Source of the DNA: Chitinophaga cymbidii
GTDB lineage: Bacteria; Bacteroidota; Bacteroidia; Chitinophagales; Chitinophagaceae
Assembly (NCBI RefSeq): GCF_007992715.1
Contig: NZ_BKAU01000006.1
Coordinates: 291,905 to 355,904 of the forward strand
DNA length: 64,000 bases
Direction: 5' to 3'
Positions 1-8,818 of this stretch are shown in pieces. Each line of letters starts with the position of its first letter. Positions within the stretch are counted from its first letter, which is position 1. Below the pieces are notes generated by a model that saw nothing but the letters and a program-made list of their open reading frames with translations, ran no database searches and was not told where the DNA came from. A program made the translations under genes and the position numbers.

Positions 1-2235
1 GTTACCGTTGAACACATAGCGGTTGTCATACACATACGCGAGCGAACCGATGAAGGAAGCGCTTCTGTTCTCACCGGTAAAGGTGCCGCCCAGCGTGTTG
101 AGGTCGAGGTTCAGGAAGCGATTGTCCGGCACCAGGTCCCAGCTCGGATAGCCGGCAATGGCATATTCCTGCAGGTAGATCGGGTTGAAGTTGGAAAAGC
201 GGTCGTTCTTCACGGCGCCGAACTCGTTCGCAAAGAAAGCCTGCACAAAGTGTTTGCCGGCGATCGTGTTATTGTACTCGAAAGTATTACGGATGGTATA
301 GTCCATTGTTCTGCCGGTGGCCTCTTCCAGGAAGCCCCTGTTATGTTCCGGCAGCACGCCGCCGCCGGTGGAGGAGCGGTTCAGCCAGTTATAATACCAG
401 GAGCGGTAAGTACCGCCGAAGGATTCATCCTTGTCGTGCACGGAAGTGTACGATGCTACTACGTTGCCGGTGTATTTGAAATGACGAAGGAAATCATATT
501 CCACGGAGAATTGCCCGCGGATGTTGCCGTAGGTATTGGTCAGGCGGTTTTCCCTCAGTTCACGGATCATGTTGAATTCGCTGTAATAAAGGGCGGAAGA
601 AGAGCCGATGTTGTACGGGATCGCGCGGTAGCTCATGTCCGCGGCGTAGGAGCCGTCATCGTTGTAAGGCTTTTCATAAGGATTCGCGAACGCCGCGTAG
701 CGGAACGGGTCCATATCAGCGCGGAAGGCAGCGCCGATGCGGTTGCCGGGATTGCCTTCCACGTTTTTCTTCAGCGTTGTGTACAGGTTCACCCTGAACA
801 GCAGCTTGTCGGTCACGAAGCGGGACAATTTCATATTCAACCCGCCTGTCTGAAACCTGTTCTCTATCAGGCTTCCCTGCGAATCCTGGAAGTTGAAAGC
901 GGCGAAGTAAGTGGTTTTGGTATTGCCGCCGCTGAAGCTGATGTTGTGCGACTGGCTTTTGCCGATGCGGTACAGTTCTTTCATCCAGTCGGTATTCGTC
1001 TGTTCCAGCATGGCGATCTGCCTTTCCGCTTCATCATAGGTGATGGCGCCCTTGTCGGCCAGGCTCAACAGCTGGATCACGCGGCCGCCGGCTTCATAAG
1101 GCGGATAAAAATCATCCCGCAATCCTCTTTCGAACTGCACTTTCTCAGCCGAGTTCATGAAGTTGAATTGGTTCACCGGACGCATGGTAACGCCGAATTT
1201 GCCGGAATAATTGATGTAATCATTCCCGGCCTTGCCGTTTTTGGTGGTGATCACAATTACGCCGTTCGCCGCCCGTGACCCGTAGATGGAGGCCGCGGTA
1301 GCGTCTTTCAGGATGGTGATGGTCTCAATATTTTCGGGAGGTATGTTGCCGATGCCGTTGGTGATGAGGCTGTTCATGCCGCCGGATACTTCTCCGGGCT
1401 GCAAGGGCATGCCGTCCAGCACGTACAACGGTTCCACGTTGCCGGTGAGCGTGTTCACCCCGCGGATGATGATCTGCCCCGTTTCACCCGGCCGTCCGGA
1501 TACGCTGCGCACATATACGCCGGGCATTTTGCCGGCCAGCGCCTTGTCGAACGTAGTGATGCCGGAGTTTTCCAGGTCTTTTGCATGCACCTCGCTCACG
1601 GAGCCGACCATCGCCATCTTTTTCCTCGTTTGCAGGCCGGTGGTAACGATGGATACCGCTTCCAGGTTGTTGGTGGCGGGATCCAGGATGATCCTGGGAA
1701 TGGCCCTCACGGCCTGCACCCTGAATTGCCTTGGCAGGTAGCCAATGCTGGAAAAGATCACCGTGGCGTTTTCGTCCGTTTTGATCCTGAACCGGCCTTG
1801 CTGGTCGGTGGAAGTGCCACCGGTTTTTCCCTGTATCCGGATGGTGACGCCGGGCAGCGGTTGCCCGAGGCTGTCCGTTACGGTACCGGTGATCTCCTTT
1901 TGCGGAATACGGCTGGTATCCGCAATGGGAAGAACGGTGCTGACCTTTTTTCGCCGGATGGTGATGGTCTTGTTCTCGATAGAATAGTCCAGGTGTGGAC
2001 CTTCAAAAAGTTCGCGCAGGAATTGTTCCAGCGGCGCGTTGTCTGCCGTGATGGTCACCGGGCCGGCGTCCTTGATGAGCTGGCTGTTGCTCATGACAAG
2101 ATAGCCGGTCTGTTTCTGTACTTCGGTCAGTACCTGCTGTAGCGGTACTCTTCTGCCGGTGTAGGTAATGGTTTGCCCAGCCACGTCTTTACAGAGCAAT
2201 GCGCATGCTAATAGCATGATGAAAGATGATCGCAT
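1..2235 (-). CDS. SusC/RagA TonB-dependent receptor with STN domain (3' end cut off)
   Basis: This is an outer-membrane TonB-dependent importer of the SusC class, read on the minus strand from an ATG at 2235 and still open at base 1, so only the first 745 residues are present. A signal peptide (MRSSFIMLLACALLCK...) is followed by an STN domain (about residues 20-75), a carboxypeptidase-regulatory-like domain (about 85-165, containing GTVTDSLGQPLPGVTI), the plug (about 180-310, with the SusC-type motifs PLYVLDGMP and ATAASIYGSRAANGVI) and the start of the barrel. The STN domain normally contacts a FecR anti-sigma factor, and fecR and the sigma gene lie directly upstream, so this receptor probably both imports a ligand and signals its presence. 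A SusD partner would be expected beyond the left edge. The substrate cannot be told. Confidence 0.93.
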   Translation of the reverse strand, partial: MRSSFIMLLACALLCKDVAGQTITYTGRRVPLQQVLTEVQKQTGYLVMSNSQLIKDAGPVTITADNAPLEQFLRELFEGPHLDYSIENKTITIRRKKVSTVLPIADTSRIPQKEITGTVTDSLGQPLPGVTIRIQGKTGGTSTDQQGRFRIKTDENATVIFSSIGYLPRQFRVQAVRAIPRIILDPATNNLEAVSIVTTGLQTRKKMAMVGSVSEVHAKDLENSGITTFDKALAGKMPGVYVRSVSGRPGETGQIIIRGVNTLTGNVEPLYVLDGMPLQPGEVSGGMNSLITNGIGNIPPENIETITILKDATAASIYGSRAANGVIVITTKNGKAGNDYINYSGKFGVTMRPVNQFNFMNSAEKVQFERGLRDDFYPPYEAGGRVIQLLSLADKGAITYDEAERQIAMLEQTNTDWMKELYRIGKSQSHNISFSGGNTKTTYFAAFNFQDSQGSLIENRFQTGGLNMKLSRFVTDKLLFRVNLYTTLKKNVEGNPGNRIGAAFRADMDPFRYAAFANPYEKPYNDDGSYAADMSYRAIPYNIGSSSALYYSEFNMIRELRENRLTNTYGNIRGQFSVEYDFLRHFKYTGNVVASYTSVHDKDESFGGTYRSWYYNWLNRSSTGGGVLPEHNRGFLEEATGRTMDYTIRNTFEYNNTIAGKHFVQAFFANEFGAVKNDRFSNFNPIYLQEYAIAGYPSWDLVPDNRFLNLDLNTLGGTFTGENRSASFIGSLAYVYDNRYVFNGN

Positions 2236-2317
2236 AGTACAAAAATTGATCTTGGTTGGTTGTTAATAAATAATGCGCAGCAGCACAATGCATGCGCTTG
2301 TAAAACTTTCTGTTCGG

Positions 2318-3499
2318 TTACGGCATTACGATCAGTTTCCTGTCTTCCAGCCTGGCCCTAACGTCCATGCCGTTGAGAATTCTGATCAGTTGCTGAAGAT
2401 TCTGGTTACGTTTCATGCGGCCCCAAACCCTGATGTCGGGCACGCCCTGTTCATAAACAACCTGTATGTCATACCACCTTGACACCTGCCGCATGACCTC
2501 GGTGAGCTTCGCGTCGTTGAAGTCAAACACGCCGTTTTTCCAGGCGATGGCGCGCACGGTGTCCGCCGCGCCAACAATAATGGGATGGCCTGCGCCCGGT
2601 CTTACAACGGCTTGCTGGCCCGGCGCGATCCTTCGCCTGTCGCTGGCCGTGGCTACAGCCACAGCGCCTTCCAGCAGGGTAGTGTGTATGTTCTCTTCGT
2701 CTGTGTATGCATTGATATTGAAATGAGTGCCGAGTACTTCCACCGAAGCCCGCTCCTGCACATCTACAATGAAAGGATGTTTAGCGTCTTTTGCCACTTC
2801 AAAATAGGCTTCGCCCGTGAGCTGCACCCGGCGTTCGCTGCCGGCGAAGCGGGTAGGGAAGCGGAGGGAGGATGCGGCGTTCAGCCATACGTGCGTACCA
2901 TCTTCCAGCTGAAGATGATATTCCCCGCCATTCGGCGTGATCAGCTGATGAAACTGTATATCGTCGGTACCTGCGTCAAAATCCTGGTAGGCGAGCAATC
3001 CCTGCTGCTGCTGTACTTTCACGGATGCGCCCTGCATGAAGGAAGTATCGGCATCCTGGTCGAGCGCGAGGCTTTCTCCGTTGGACAGCACCAGCTTTGC
3101 TTTCTGGCTTCCCGGCAGGATGTCCGCCACATGTATGGATTGCGCCGGCACTGCGGCCTTTTGTTCGCGCGAGAGCCATATAAAAGCTACCGCGCTGATC
3201 AGCAATGCCGCCACAGCAGCCGCTCTGTAGAGATGTATATGTCGGGAAGGCCGTTGCCCGATCTTTGCCAGCACCTTGCCGTTTGCCGCTTCCGTTCTTT
3301 GTTTGTAGTACGTGAGATCACGCCATTCCTTACCGGCTTTATCCGCGTTCAGCAGCTCTTCCATGGCGCGGCGGTTACTGTCACTGGCAGCGAGCCATTG
3401 TTCCAGCTCTTCCCGGTCAGTATCACTGATGGTATTGCGGAGGTAGGCAGGCATAAGGGCGGCCATCCTGAGAGAAGTTGCTAACTGCTGATCATTCAT
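2318..3499 (-). CDS. FecR-family anti-sigma factor
   Basis: This 393-residue inner-membrane protein should hold the adjacent ECF sigma factor inactive until the STN-bearing receptor signals. A cytoplasmic N-terminal segment (about 1-90, starting MNDQQLATSLRMAALM) precedes a single membrane helix (about 92-110, AAAVAALLISAVAFIWL). The periplasmic FecR domain (about 120-310) has the family hallmarks TPNGGEYHLQLEDGT, VWLNAASSLRFP and LTGEAYFEV. The C-terminal 80 residues form an STN-like domain (VRARLEDRKLIVMP at the end). It lies 69 bases downstream of the sigma gene and 82 bases upstream of the SusC gene, in the usual sigma-fecR-susC order. Family assignment is secure; the signal is unknown. 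Confidence 0.93.
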   Translation of the reverse strand: MNDQQLATSLRMAALMPAYLRNTISDTDREELEQWLAASDSNRRAMEELLNADKAGKEWRDLTYYKQRTEAANGKVLAKIGQRPSRHIHLYRAAAVAALLISAVAFIWLSREQKAAVPAQSIHVADILPGSQKAKLVLSNGESLALDQDADTSFMQGASVKVQQQQGLLAYQDFDAGTDDIQFHQLITPNGGEYHLQLEDGTHVWLNAASSLRFPTRFAGSERRVQLTGEAYFEVAKDAKHPFIVDVQERASVEVLGTHFNINAYTDEENIHTTLLEGAVAVATASDRRRIAPGQQAVVRPGAGHPIIVGAADTVRAIAWKNGVFDFNDAKLTEVMRQVSRWYDIQVVYEQGVPDIRVWGRMKRNQNLQQLIRILNGMDVRARLEDRKLIVMP

Positions 3500-3568
3500 A
3501 CGAATAACGGTATACAGAATAGAAACAGAACTCCGGGACGTTTTTGGACAACTTTCCTCAACTTTTTT

Positions 3569-4156
3569 TTAAATAACCTTTAAGGCGGTCAGCAGGAGCT
3601 GGAAAGATTTGGTGGAGAGGAGTTTTTTTAAGGACAACAGCGCTCTTGTTTTTTGTTTATGTACGGTATTAACGGGGATGGACAGCCGGTCGGCTATCTC
3701 GTTCACCTTCAGTTCGTCCCGGAAACTCATTTCCATGATCTTCCGGTATTTTTCGGGCAGCTGTTCAATGGCGTTGTAGATCTCGCGCATGGCTTCGGCC
3801 TTGAAAATGGAGGAGAGGATGATCTCTTCTGATGCGGGGCTGGCATCCTCCAATTCCGACTGGCGCCTGCGCTGGCGCTGAAGTTTGTCGAGGTAATTCA
3901 GGCTGGCATTGCGGGTGCTGATATATAAGAATGCCTTCAGGGAAGGGAAGGCTTCAAAATCGGCCTGCTTCTCCCATACCTTCAACATTACGCCCTGCAC
4001 TACTTCTTCAGCGGCAAAGCGGTCTTTCAACATCTTCTCAGCGAAAAAGCAAAGGATGGGATAATATTCGGAAAACAGGAGGTTGAACGCAGCTTTGTTC
4101 CCACGTTGCAGTTCTTCAATAGGAAAAGAGTCCGAGAAAGCATCATTCTTGTACAT
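3569..4156 (-). CDS. ECF RNA polymerase sigma factor (sigma-70 family)
   Basis: A 195-residue ECF sigma factor of the Bacteroidota FecI-like type. Region 2 is visible as DRFAAEEVVQGVMLKVWEK (core RNA polymerase and -10 binding). Region 4 is PEKYRKIMEMSFRDELKVNEIADRLSIPVNTVHKQK, a helix-turn-helix for the -35 element. The frame is open further upstream to 4270, but the ATG at 4156 gives a normal N-terminus (MYKNDAFSDSF) and is preceded by GGGAGG at a good distance, a rare strong Shine-Dalgarno sequence for this phylum. It is probably antagonised by the FecR protein encoded next to it, and should direct transcription of the SusC gene at the left edge. Confidence 0.92.
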   Translation of the reverse strand: MYKNDAFSDSFPIEELQRGNKAAFNLLFSEYYPILCFFAEKMLKDRFAAEEVVQGVMLKVWEKQADFEAFPSLKAFLYISTRNASLNYLDKLQRQRRRQSELEDASPASEEIILSSIFKAEAMREIYNAIEQLPEKYRKIMEMSFRDELKVNEIADRLSIPVNTVHKQKTRALLSLKKLLSTKSFQLLLTALKVI

Positions 4157-4390
4157 ACCGCAAACCTCCCCGTTAAGATAGATAAAATTCGATAAAAGAG
4201 GTAATGAGCCATGTGAGCCGGCCTTGCTTCTGATAGGATATTCGCAAAACCAACGGCGAATCAAGTCCACATCATGTCCACCTCACATCCACCTTGCCGG
4301 GTCTGTTCCTTCAGCGATCATGGCCGGTTCCCGGTCTTGATCCGGTATATTTTATGGCCGGAGATAAAATACTATCAATATGAATAAAAA

Positions 4391-4415
4391 AGCCCCCGGC
4401 GCAATACCGGGGGCT
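4391..4415 (-). terminator. Rho-independent terminator of the efflux operon
   Basis: A perfect 9-bp stem (AGCCCCCGG at 4391-4399 against CCGGGGGCT at 4407-4415) encloses a 7-base loop. Read on the minus strand it is followed by TTTTTATTCA. It lies 12 bases beyond the stop codon of the RND pump gene, so it ends the tetR-to-pump transcript. Confidence 0.85.
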
Positions 4416-4426
4416 TTACTGTTATT

Positions 4427-7400
4427 TTATTGTTCATCCGGATCGGGGTCCGCATGCAGGATGTCCTGATGTTCCTCCGGCCGGTAGCTCGCCGCGAGGG
4501 CGGCCAGTTTCTTTTTACCATATGCCACTCTCGTGATCAGCACGAACAGCACCGGCACAATGAAGATGGCGAACAACGTGGCGATCAGCATCCCGCCGAA
4601 TACCGTCCAGCCGATGGTCTGGCGCGAAATGGCGCCGGCGCCGCCGGAGAACATCAGCGGCACAATGCCGAGGATGAACGCGAGGGAGGTCATTACGATG
4701 GGCCTTAGCCTGAGCTTCACGGCCTCCATGGTAGCTTTCAGCAATTCCATCCCCATGTCCACCCGTTCTTTCGCAAATTCCACAATCAGGATGGCGTTCT
4801 TCGCGGCGAGACCGATGATGGTGATCAGGCCGATCTGCGCGTAGATGTTGTTATCCAGCCTTGGGATGAAGGTCAGCACGAGGATGGCGCCGAAAATACC
4901 CAGGGGCACGGACAGCAGGATGGAGAAGGGAACCGACCAGCTTTCGTACAATGCGGCCAGCAGCAGGAACACAAAGATGATACAGATCGCGAAGATCATC
5001 AGCGTGGCGTTGCCGGATTCTTTTTCCTGCAAGCTGAGGCCGGCGAATTCGTACGTGTAGCCGGCGCCGAGCGTTTGCGCGGCTGTTTCTTCCAGCGCCC
5101 TGAGCGCATCGCCGGAGCTGAATCCGGGCGCGGCGCTGCCGCCTACTTCAATGGAACGGAAGATGTTGAAGTGGTTCACGATGGAAGGGTTCTCTATCAT
5201 GCGGTGCGTCACCAGCGCGCTCAGCGGCACGGGGTTGCCCTGCATGTTCTTCACATATAATTTGTTGATGTCGCTGATGTCCATACGGTAAGAGGTATCC
5301 GCCATGGTCACCACGCGGAAGCTGCGGCCATACTTGGTGAAATCGTTCACATAACTGTTACCGAGGTACGAAGAAATGGTGCTGTACACGCTTCCGATAG
5401 ACACGCCCATGCGTTTGGCCTGGTCGCGGTTCACCTCCACGAGGTAGTTTGGTGTTTTGGAGTTGAAGAGCGTGTAGGCCATGCCGATCTCGGGGCGCTG
5501 GTTCGCTGCCATGAGGAACTTGCCTACAGCGGCTTCGAAGGTTTTGATATCACCGCCATGCTGGTCGAGGATCTGCATGGAGAAGCCGCCGCTTACGCCG
5601 AGGCCGGGGATGGCGGGCGGTGTTACGGCCAGTATGGACGCTTTCTGATAACCTCTGTATTTGCCCTGTATGCCGGCGAGTATTTCGCTGACGCTGCGGG
5701 TGCGTTCTTCCCAGGGTTTCAGCTGCACGAAGAACGTGCCTGCGTTGGGTTTGAACGAGCGGTTCAGCAGGTTGATGCCGGAGATGGAGGTGATGTTTTC
5801 CAGCTCGGGATAATCTTTCTGCAAGTCCGCCGTGATCTCGTCCATCACCTCGGTGGTACGGACGGAGGAAGCACCCTCCGGCAGGGTTACACCGGCAATG
5901 AAGATGCCCGCGTCTTCCGTGGGTATGAAGCCGGTGGACTTCGCGGAGAAGAGCCCGAACGTACCCACGTAAATGCAGATCAGCAGGATGATCAGCAGCG
6001 GCGCTCTGCGGATAGACCAGCGTACGCCTTTGGAATAGCGCCGCGTCACCCGGTCGAACCACACATTGAACTTATAGAAAAAGCGGTTGAAGCCTTTGGT
6101 GCCGGCACCCAGTTTGGACGGCCGCAGCAGGATGGAACATAGCGCGGGCGTGAGCGAAAGGGCGATGAACGCGGATAGCAATACCGACACCGCGATGGTG
6201 ATCGCGAACTGCTGGTACAACTGCCCCACCATGCCGGGGATGAACCCTACCGGCACGAATACCGCGGCCAGGATCAGGGCGATCGCGATCACCGGGGCGG
6301 TGATCTCCTTCATCGCCCGCCGCGTGGCCTCCGGCGCGCTGAGCTTGTCGTGATCTATGTAGTGCTGGACGGCCTCCACCACCACGATCGCATCATCCAC
6401 CACAATCCCGATCGCCAGTACAAAGGCCAGCATGGTCAGGTTGTTGATGGAGAAGCCAAAAAGATTGAAGAATATAAAAGTACCGATGATGGATACCGGG
6501 ATAGCGAGGATGGGAATGAGGGTGGCCCTCCAGCTTTGCAGGAAGAGGAATACCACCACCGTTACCAGCACCAGTGCTTCCAGCAGGGTATGCAGTACGG
6601 CGTTGATGGATTCTTTTACAACGGATACGGTCTCGTATGCCACGATGTAGTCCACGTCGCTGGGGAACTGCGCTTTGAGCCTTTCCAGCGCGGCGTACAG
6701 CCCTTCGGCCGTTTCCACGGCGTTGCCGCCGGGCGTCTGGGCGATCATCATGGCGGAAGAGGTCTTGGCGTTCACCTTGCTCGTGATGTTGTAAGCGAAC
6801 TCACCCAGTTCCACGCGCGCCACGTCTTTCAGGTACACGATGGAGCCGTCCGCATTCGTTTTCACCACAATTTCGTTGAACTGTTCTTCCGTATCCAGGT
6901 CGCCATCCAGGATCACGGGGAATTCGAATACCTGGGCGTTGGTTTGCGGCCTCGCGCCCACGCTGCCGCCGGGTATTCTCGTATTCTGTTCCTGTATGGC
7001 GGTATTCACGTCGGCGGGAGTGAGGCCGAGGGCGGAGAGCTTGTTGGCATCCAGCCACACGCGCATACTGAACGGCTGGCCGAATGCGGTCACGTCGCCC
7101 ACGCCTTTTACGCGCATCAATGCGTCGCGCACATAGAGGTTGACGTAGTTGGCGAGGAATTTCTGGTCGCGGGTGCCGTTGGGCGACACGAGCGCCACCA
7201 TCATCAATACGTCCGTGTTGGCTTTACGGGTGGTTACGCCCAGCCTTCTCACCGCTTCGGGCAGCGCCGGTTCGGCAATGCCCACGCGGTTCTGTACGTC
7301 CAGCGTGGCGATATCAATATCTGTTCCTACATCAAATGTAACGGTAATGGCTGAACGGCCGTCGGACGTACTGTTGGAGGACATGTACGTCATGCCCGGC

Positions 7401-7618
7401 GTACCGTTGATCTGGCTTTCGATGAGGGTGGTCACCGTCTGCTCCACGGTCTGCGCGTCCGCACCGGTGTACGTCGCGCTCACCGTTACGGTAGGCGGCG
7501 CAATATTGGGATACTGGCTGATCGGTAACGATGTAATGGTTATGGCACCCACCAGTACGATCAGTATGGATATAACGATGGATGTGACCGGCCTTCTTAT
7601 AAATACTTCTGATATCAT
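4427..7618 (-). CDS. RND multidrug efflux pump, inner-membrane transporter (HAE1, AcrB-like)
   Basis: This 1063-residue proton-driven pump has the standard AcrB/MexB length. It begins MISEVFIRRPVTSIVISILI (first membrane helix) and shows two repeats of six helices, each with a large periplasmic loop. The proton-relay pair Asp408-Asp409 (GIVVDDAIVVVE) in TM4 and the lysine of TM10 (GLAAKNAILIVEF) correspond to AcrB Asp407/Asp408 and Lys940. It should work in a tripartite complex with the adaptor and outer-membrane channel encoded just upstream (gap 40 bases). It is the last gene of the operon, followed by a strong terminator. Drug specificity cannot be read from the sequence. Confidence 0.96.
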   Translation of the reverse strand: MISEVFIRRPVTSIVISILIVLVGAITITSLPISQYPNIAPPTVTVSATYTGADAQTVEQTVTTLIESQINGTPGMTYMSSNSTSDGRSAITVTFDVGTDIDIATLDVQNRVGIAEPALPEAVRRLGVTTRKANTDVLMMVALVSPNGTRDQKFLANYVNLYVRDALMRVKGVGDVTAFGQPFSMRVWLDANKLSALGLTPADVNTAIQEQNTRIPGGSVGARPQTNAQVFEFPVILDGDLDTEEQFNEIVVKTNADGSIVYLKDVARVELGEFAYNITSKVNAKTSSAMMIAQTPGGNAVETAEGLYAALERLKAQFPSDVDYIVAYETVSVVKESINAVLHTLLEALVLVTVVVFLFLQSWRATLIPILAIPVSIIGTFIFFNLFGFSINNLTMLAFVLAIGIVVDDAIVVVEAVQHYIDHDKLSAPEATRRAMKEITAPVIAIALILAAVFVPVGFIPGMVGQLYQQFAITIAVSVLLSAFIALSLTPALCSILLRPSKLGAGTKGFNRFFYKFNVWFDRVTRRYSKGVRWSIRRAPLLIILLICIYVGTFGLFSAKSTGFIPTEDAGIFIAGVTLPEGASSVRTTEVMDEITADLQKDYPELENITSISGINLLNRSFKPNAGTFFVQLKPWEERTRSVSEILAGIQGKYRGYQKASILAVTPPAIPGLGVSGGFSMQILDQHGGDIKTFEAAVGKFLMAANQRPEIGMAYTLFNSKTPNYLVEVNRDQAKRMGVSIGSVYSTISSYLGNSYVNDFTKYGRSFRVVTMADTSYRMDISDINKLYVKNMQGNPVPLSALVTHRMIENPSIVNHFNIFRSIEVGGSAAPGFSSGDALRALEETAAQTLGAGYTYEFAGLSLQEKESGNATLMIFAICIIFVFLLLAALYESWSVPFSILLSVPLGIFGAILVLTFIPRLDNNIYAQIGLITIIGLAAKNAILIVEFAKERVDMGMELLKATMEAVKLRLRPIVMTSLAFILGIVPLMFSGGAGAISRQTIGWTVFGGMLIATLFAIFIVPVLFVLITRVAYGKKKLAALAASYRPEEHQDILHADPDPDEQ

Positions 7619-7658
7619 GTTTCGTGCAATCTAAAAGTTCCTGTTCGTATTTAAATGC

Positions 7659-8792
7659 TCAAGGCTTTGCAGGCTGTTGCGGCTGCGGTTGCTGCGTGGT
7701 GACCTTTGCGCCGTTGCGTATGTTGATAAGACCATCGGTGATGATGGTTTCACCACTTTTAAGCCCGCTGTTCACCACTACTTTGTCGCCCACCTTCTGG
7801 CCCAGCACTACGGTGCGCTGTTCCGCCGTGCTGCTGTCGGACACCACGAATACGGAGGACTGGCCCAGCTGTTCGGTCACGGCCTTGTAGGGGATCACCA
7901 CCTGTTTCCCTTCGGGACGGTCCAGCACCAGCACCGTGGTGTTCATACCGGCCCGCAGCAAACCATCGGGATTCGCAAATGAAGCGCGAACAGTGATGGT
8001 GCCTGTACCTGGGTCTACCGCGCGGTCCAGCGCGGTGATCCTGCCGGGTTGGGGATAGGCTTTTCCGCCGGGCAGCTGCAGGGTGATCACGGAATCTTTT
8101 TCAGCACCGGCATTTTTTTGCAGGCTGGTGAAATGCTGGATCTCCTTTTCGTTGACCGGGAAATCCACTGCTATCGGGCTTGTGGTGGAAATCGTGTTGA
8201 TGAGCGTATTGCCGGCGCTTACCAGTGCGCCCATGCGCACCTGTGAAATGCCGATCGTTCCGGAGAACGGCGCCACGATCACGGAGCGGTTCAGGTCGGT
8301 AGTAGCGGTGGTCAGCGCTGCTTTGGCGGACAGGGCCTGCGCTTCAGCGTTGCTGAGGTCGGTTTCCGCGTAGTCCAGCGTTTGTTTGGCGATCGCGTCC
8401 TGCTCCGCCAGCTTGCGGTAACGTTCCAGGTCGCGCTTCACCCTTGCCAGGTTGGATTCTGCAATGGCGAGGGCGGAACGTGCCTGCTCCTGCGCCGCAG
8501 CATACCTTGTACGGTCGATCTCATACAATTTCTGGCCTTTGGAAACGGTGGCGCCGTCTGCTACAAAAATGCCGGTGATGTAACCGCTCACTTCCGCGCG
8601 GAGGTCCGTCTGGTTCAACGGAACTACGCTGCCGGGGTAGCTTTTCCTGCCAGTCACGATCTCTTCGCTGACCTTGCCTGTGGATACGGGTACTGCCTGT
8701 GCGCCGGGGCGTTGCTGCTGCTTGTTGCCGCCACATGATACGGCCGCGCCTGCGCCCAAAACTATGAAAATTGCGATGCTGATTCTGTTCAT
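7659..8792 (-). CDS. RND efflux periplasmic adaptor (membrane fusion protein, AcrA-like)
   Basis: A 377-residue lipoprotein adaptor linking the pump to the outer-membrane channel. The signal peptide ends in a lipobox with Cys near residue 20 (GAGAAVSCGG). It is followed by a barrel-sandwich (biotinyl-lipoyl-like) half (about 60-95), an alpha-helical hairpin (about 100-165, AQEQARSALAIAESNLARVKRD...), the second lipoyl half with VIVAPFSGTIGISQVRMGALV, a beta-barrel domain, and a Pro/Gln-rich tail (QQPQPQQPAKP). It lies 26 bases from the tolC-like gene upstream and 40 bases from the pump gene downstream, in one operon. Confidence 0.95.
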   Translation of the reverse strand: MNRISIAIFIVLGAGAAVSCGGNKQQQRPGAQAVPVSTGKVSEEIVTGRKSYPGSVVPLNQTDLRAEVSGYITGIFVADGATVSKGQKLYEIDRTRYAAAQEQARSALAIAESNLARVKRDLERYRKLAEQDAIAKQTLDYAETDLSNAEAQALSAKAALTTATTDLNRSVIVAPFSGTIGISQVRMGALVSAGNTLINTISTTSPIAVDFPVNEKEIQHFTSLQKNAGAEKDSVITLQLPGGKAYPQPGRITALDRAVDPGTGTITVRASFANPDGLLRAGMNTTVLVLDRPEGKQVVIPYKAVTEQLGQSSVFVVSDSSTAEQRTVVLGQKVGDKVVVNSGLKSGETIITDGLINIRNGAKVTTQQPQPQQPAKP

Positions 8793-8818
8793 GGTATTTA
8801 TCTCAACGGGTTATTTGA

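Noticed and set aside
250..2142. Three plus-strand open frames near the left edge
   Set aside because: They lie antisense to the truncated SusC receptor, whose domains are continuous on the minus strand through this stretch.
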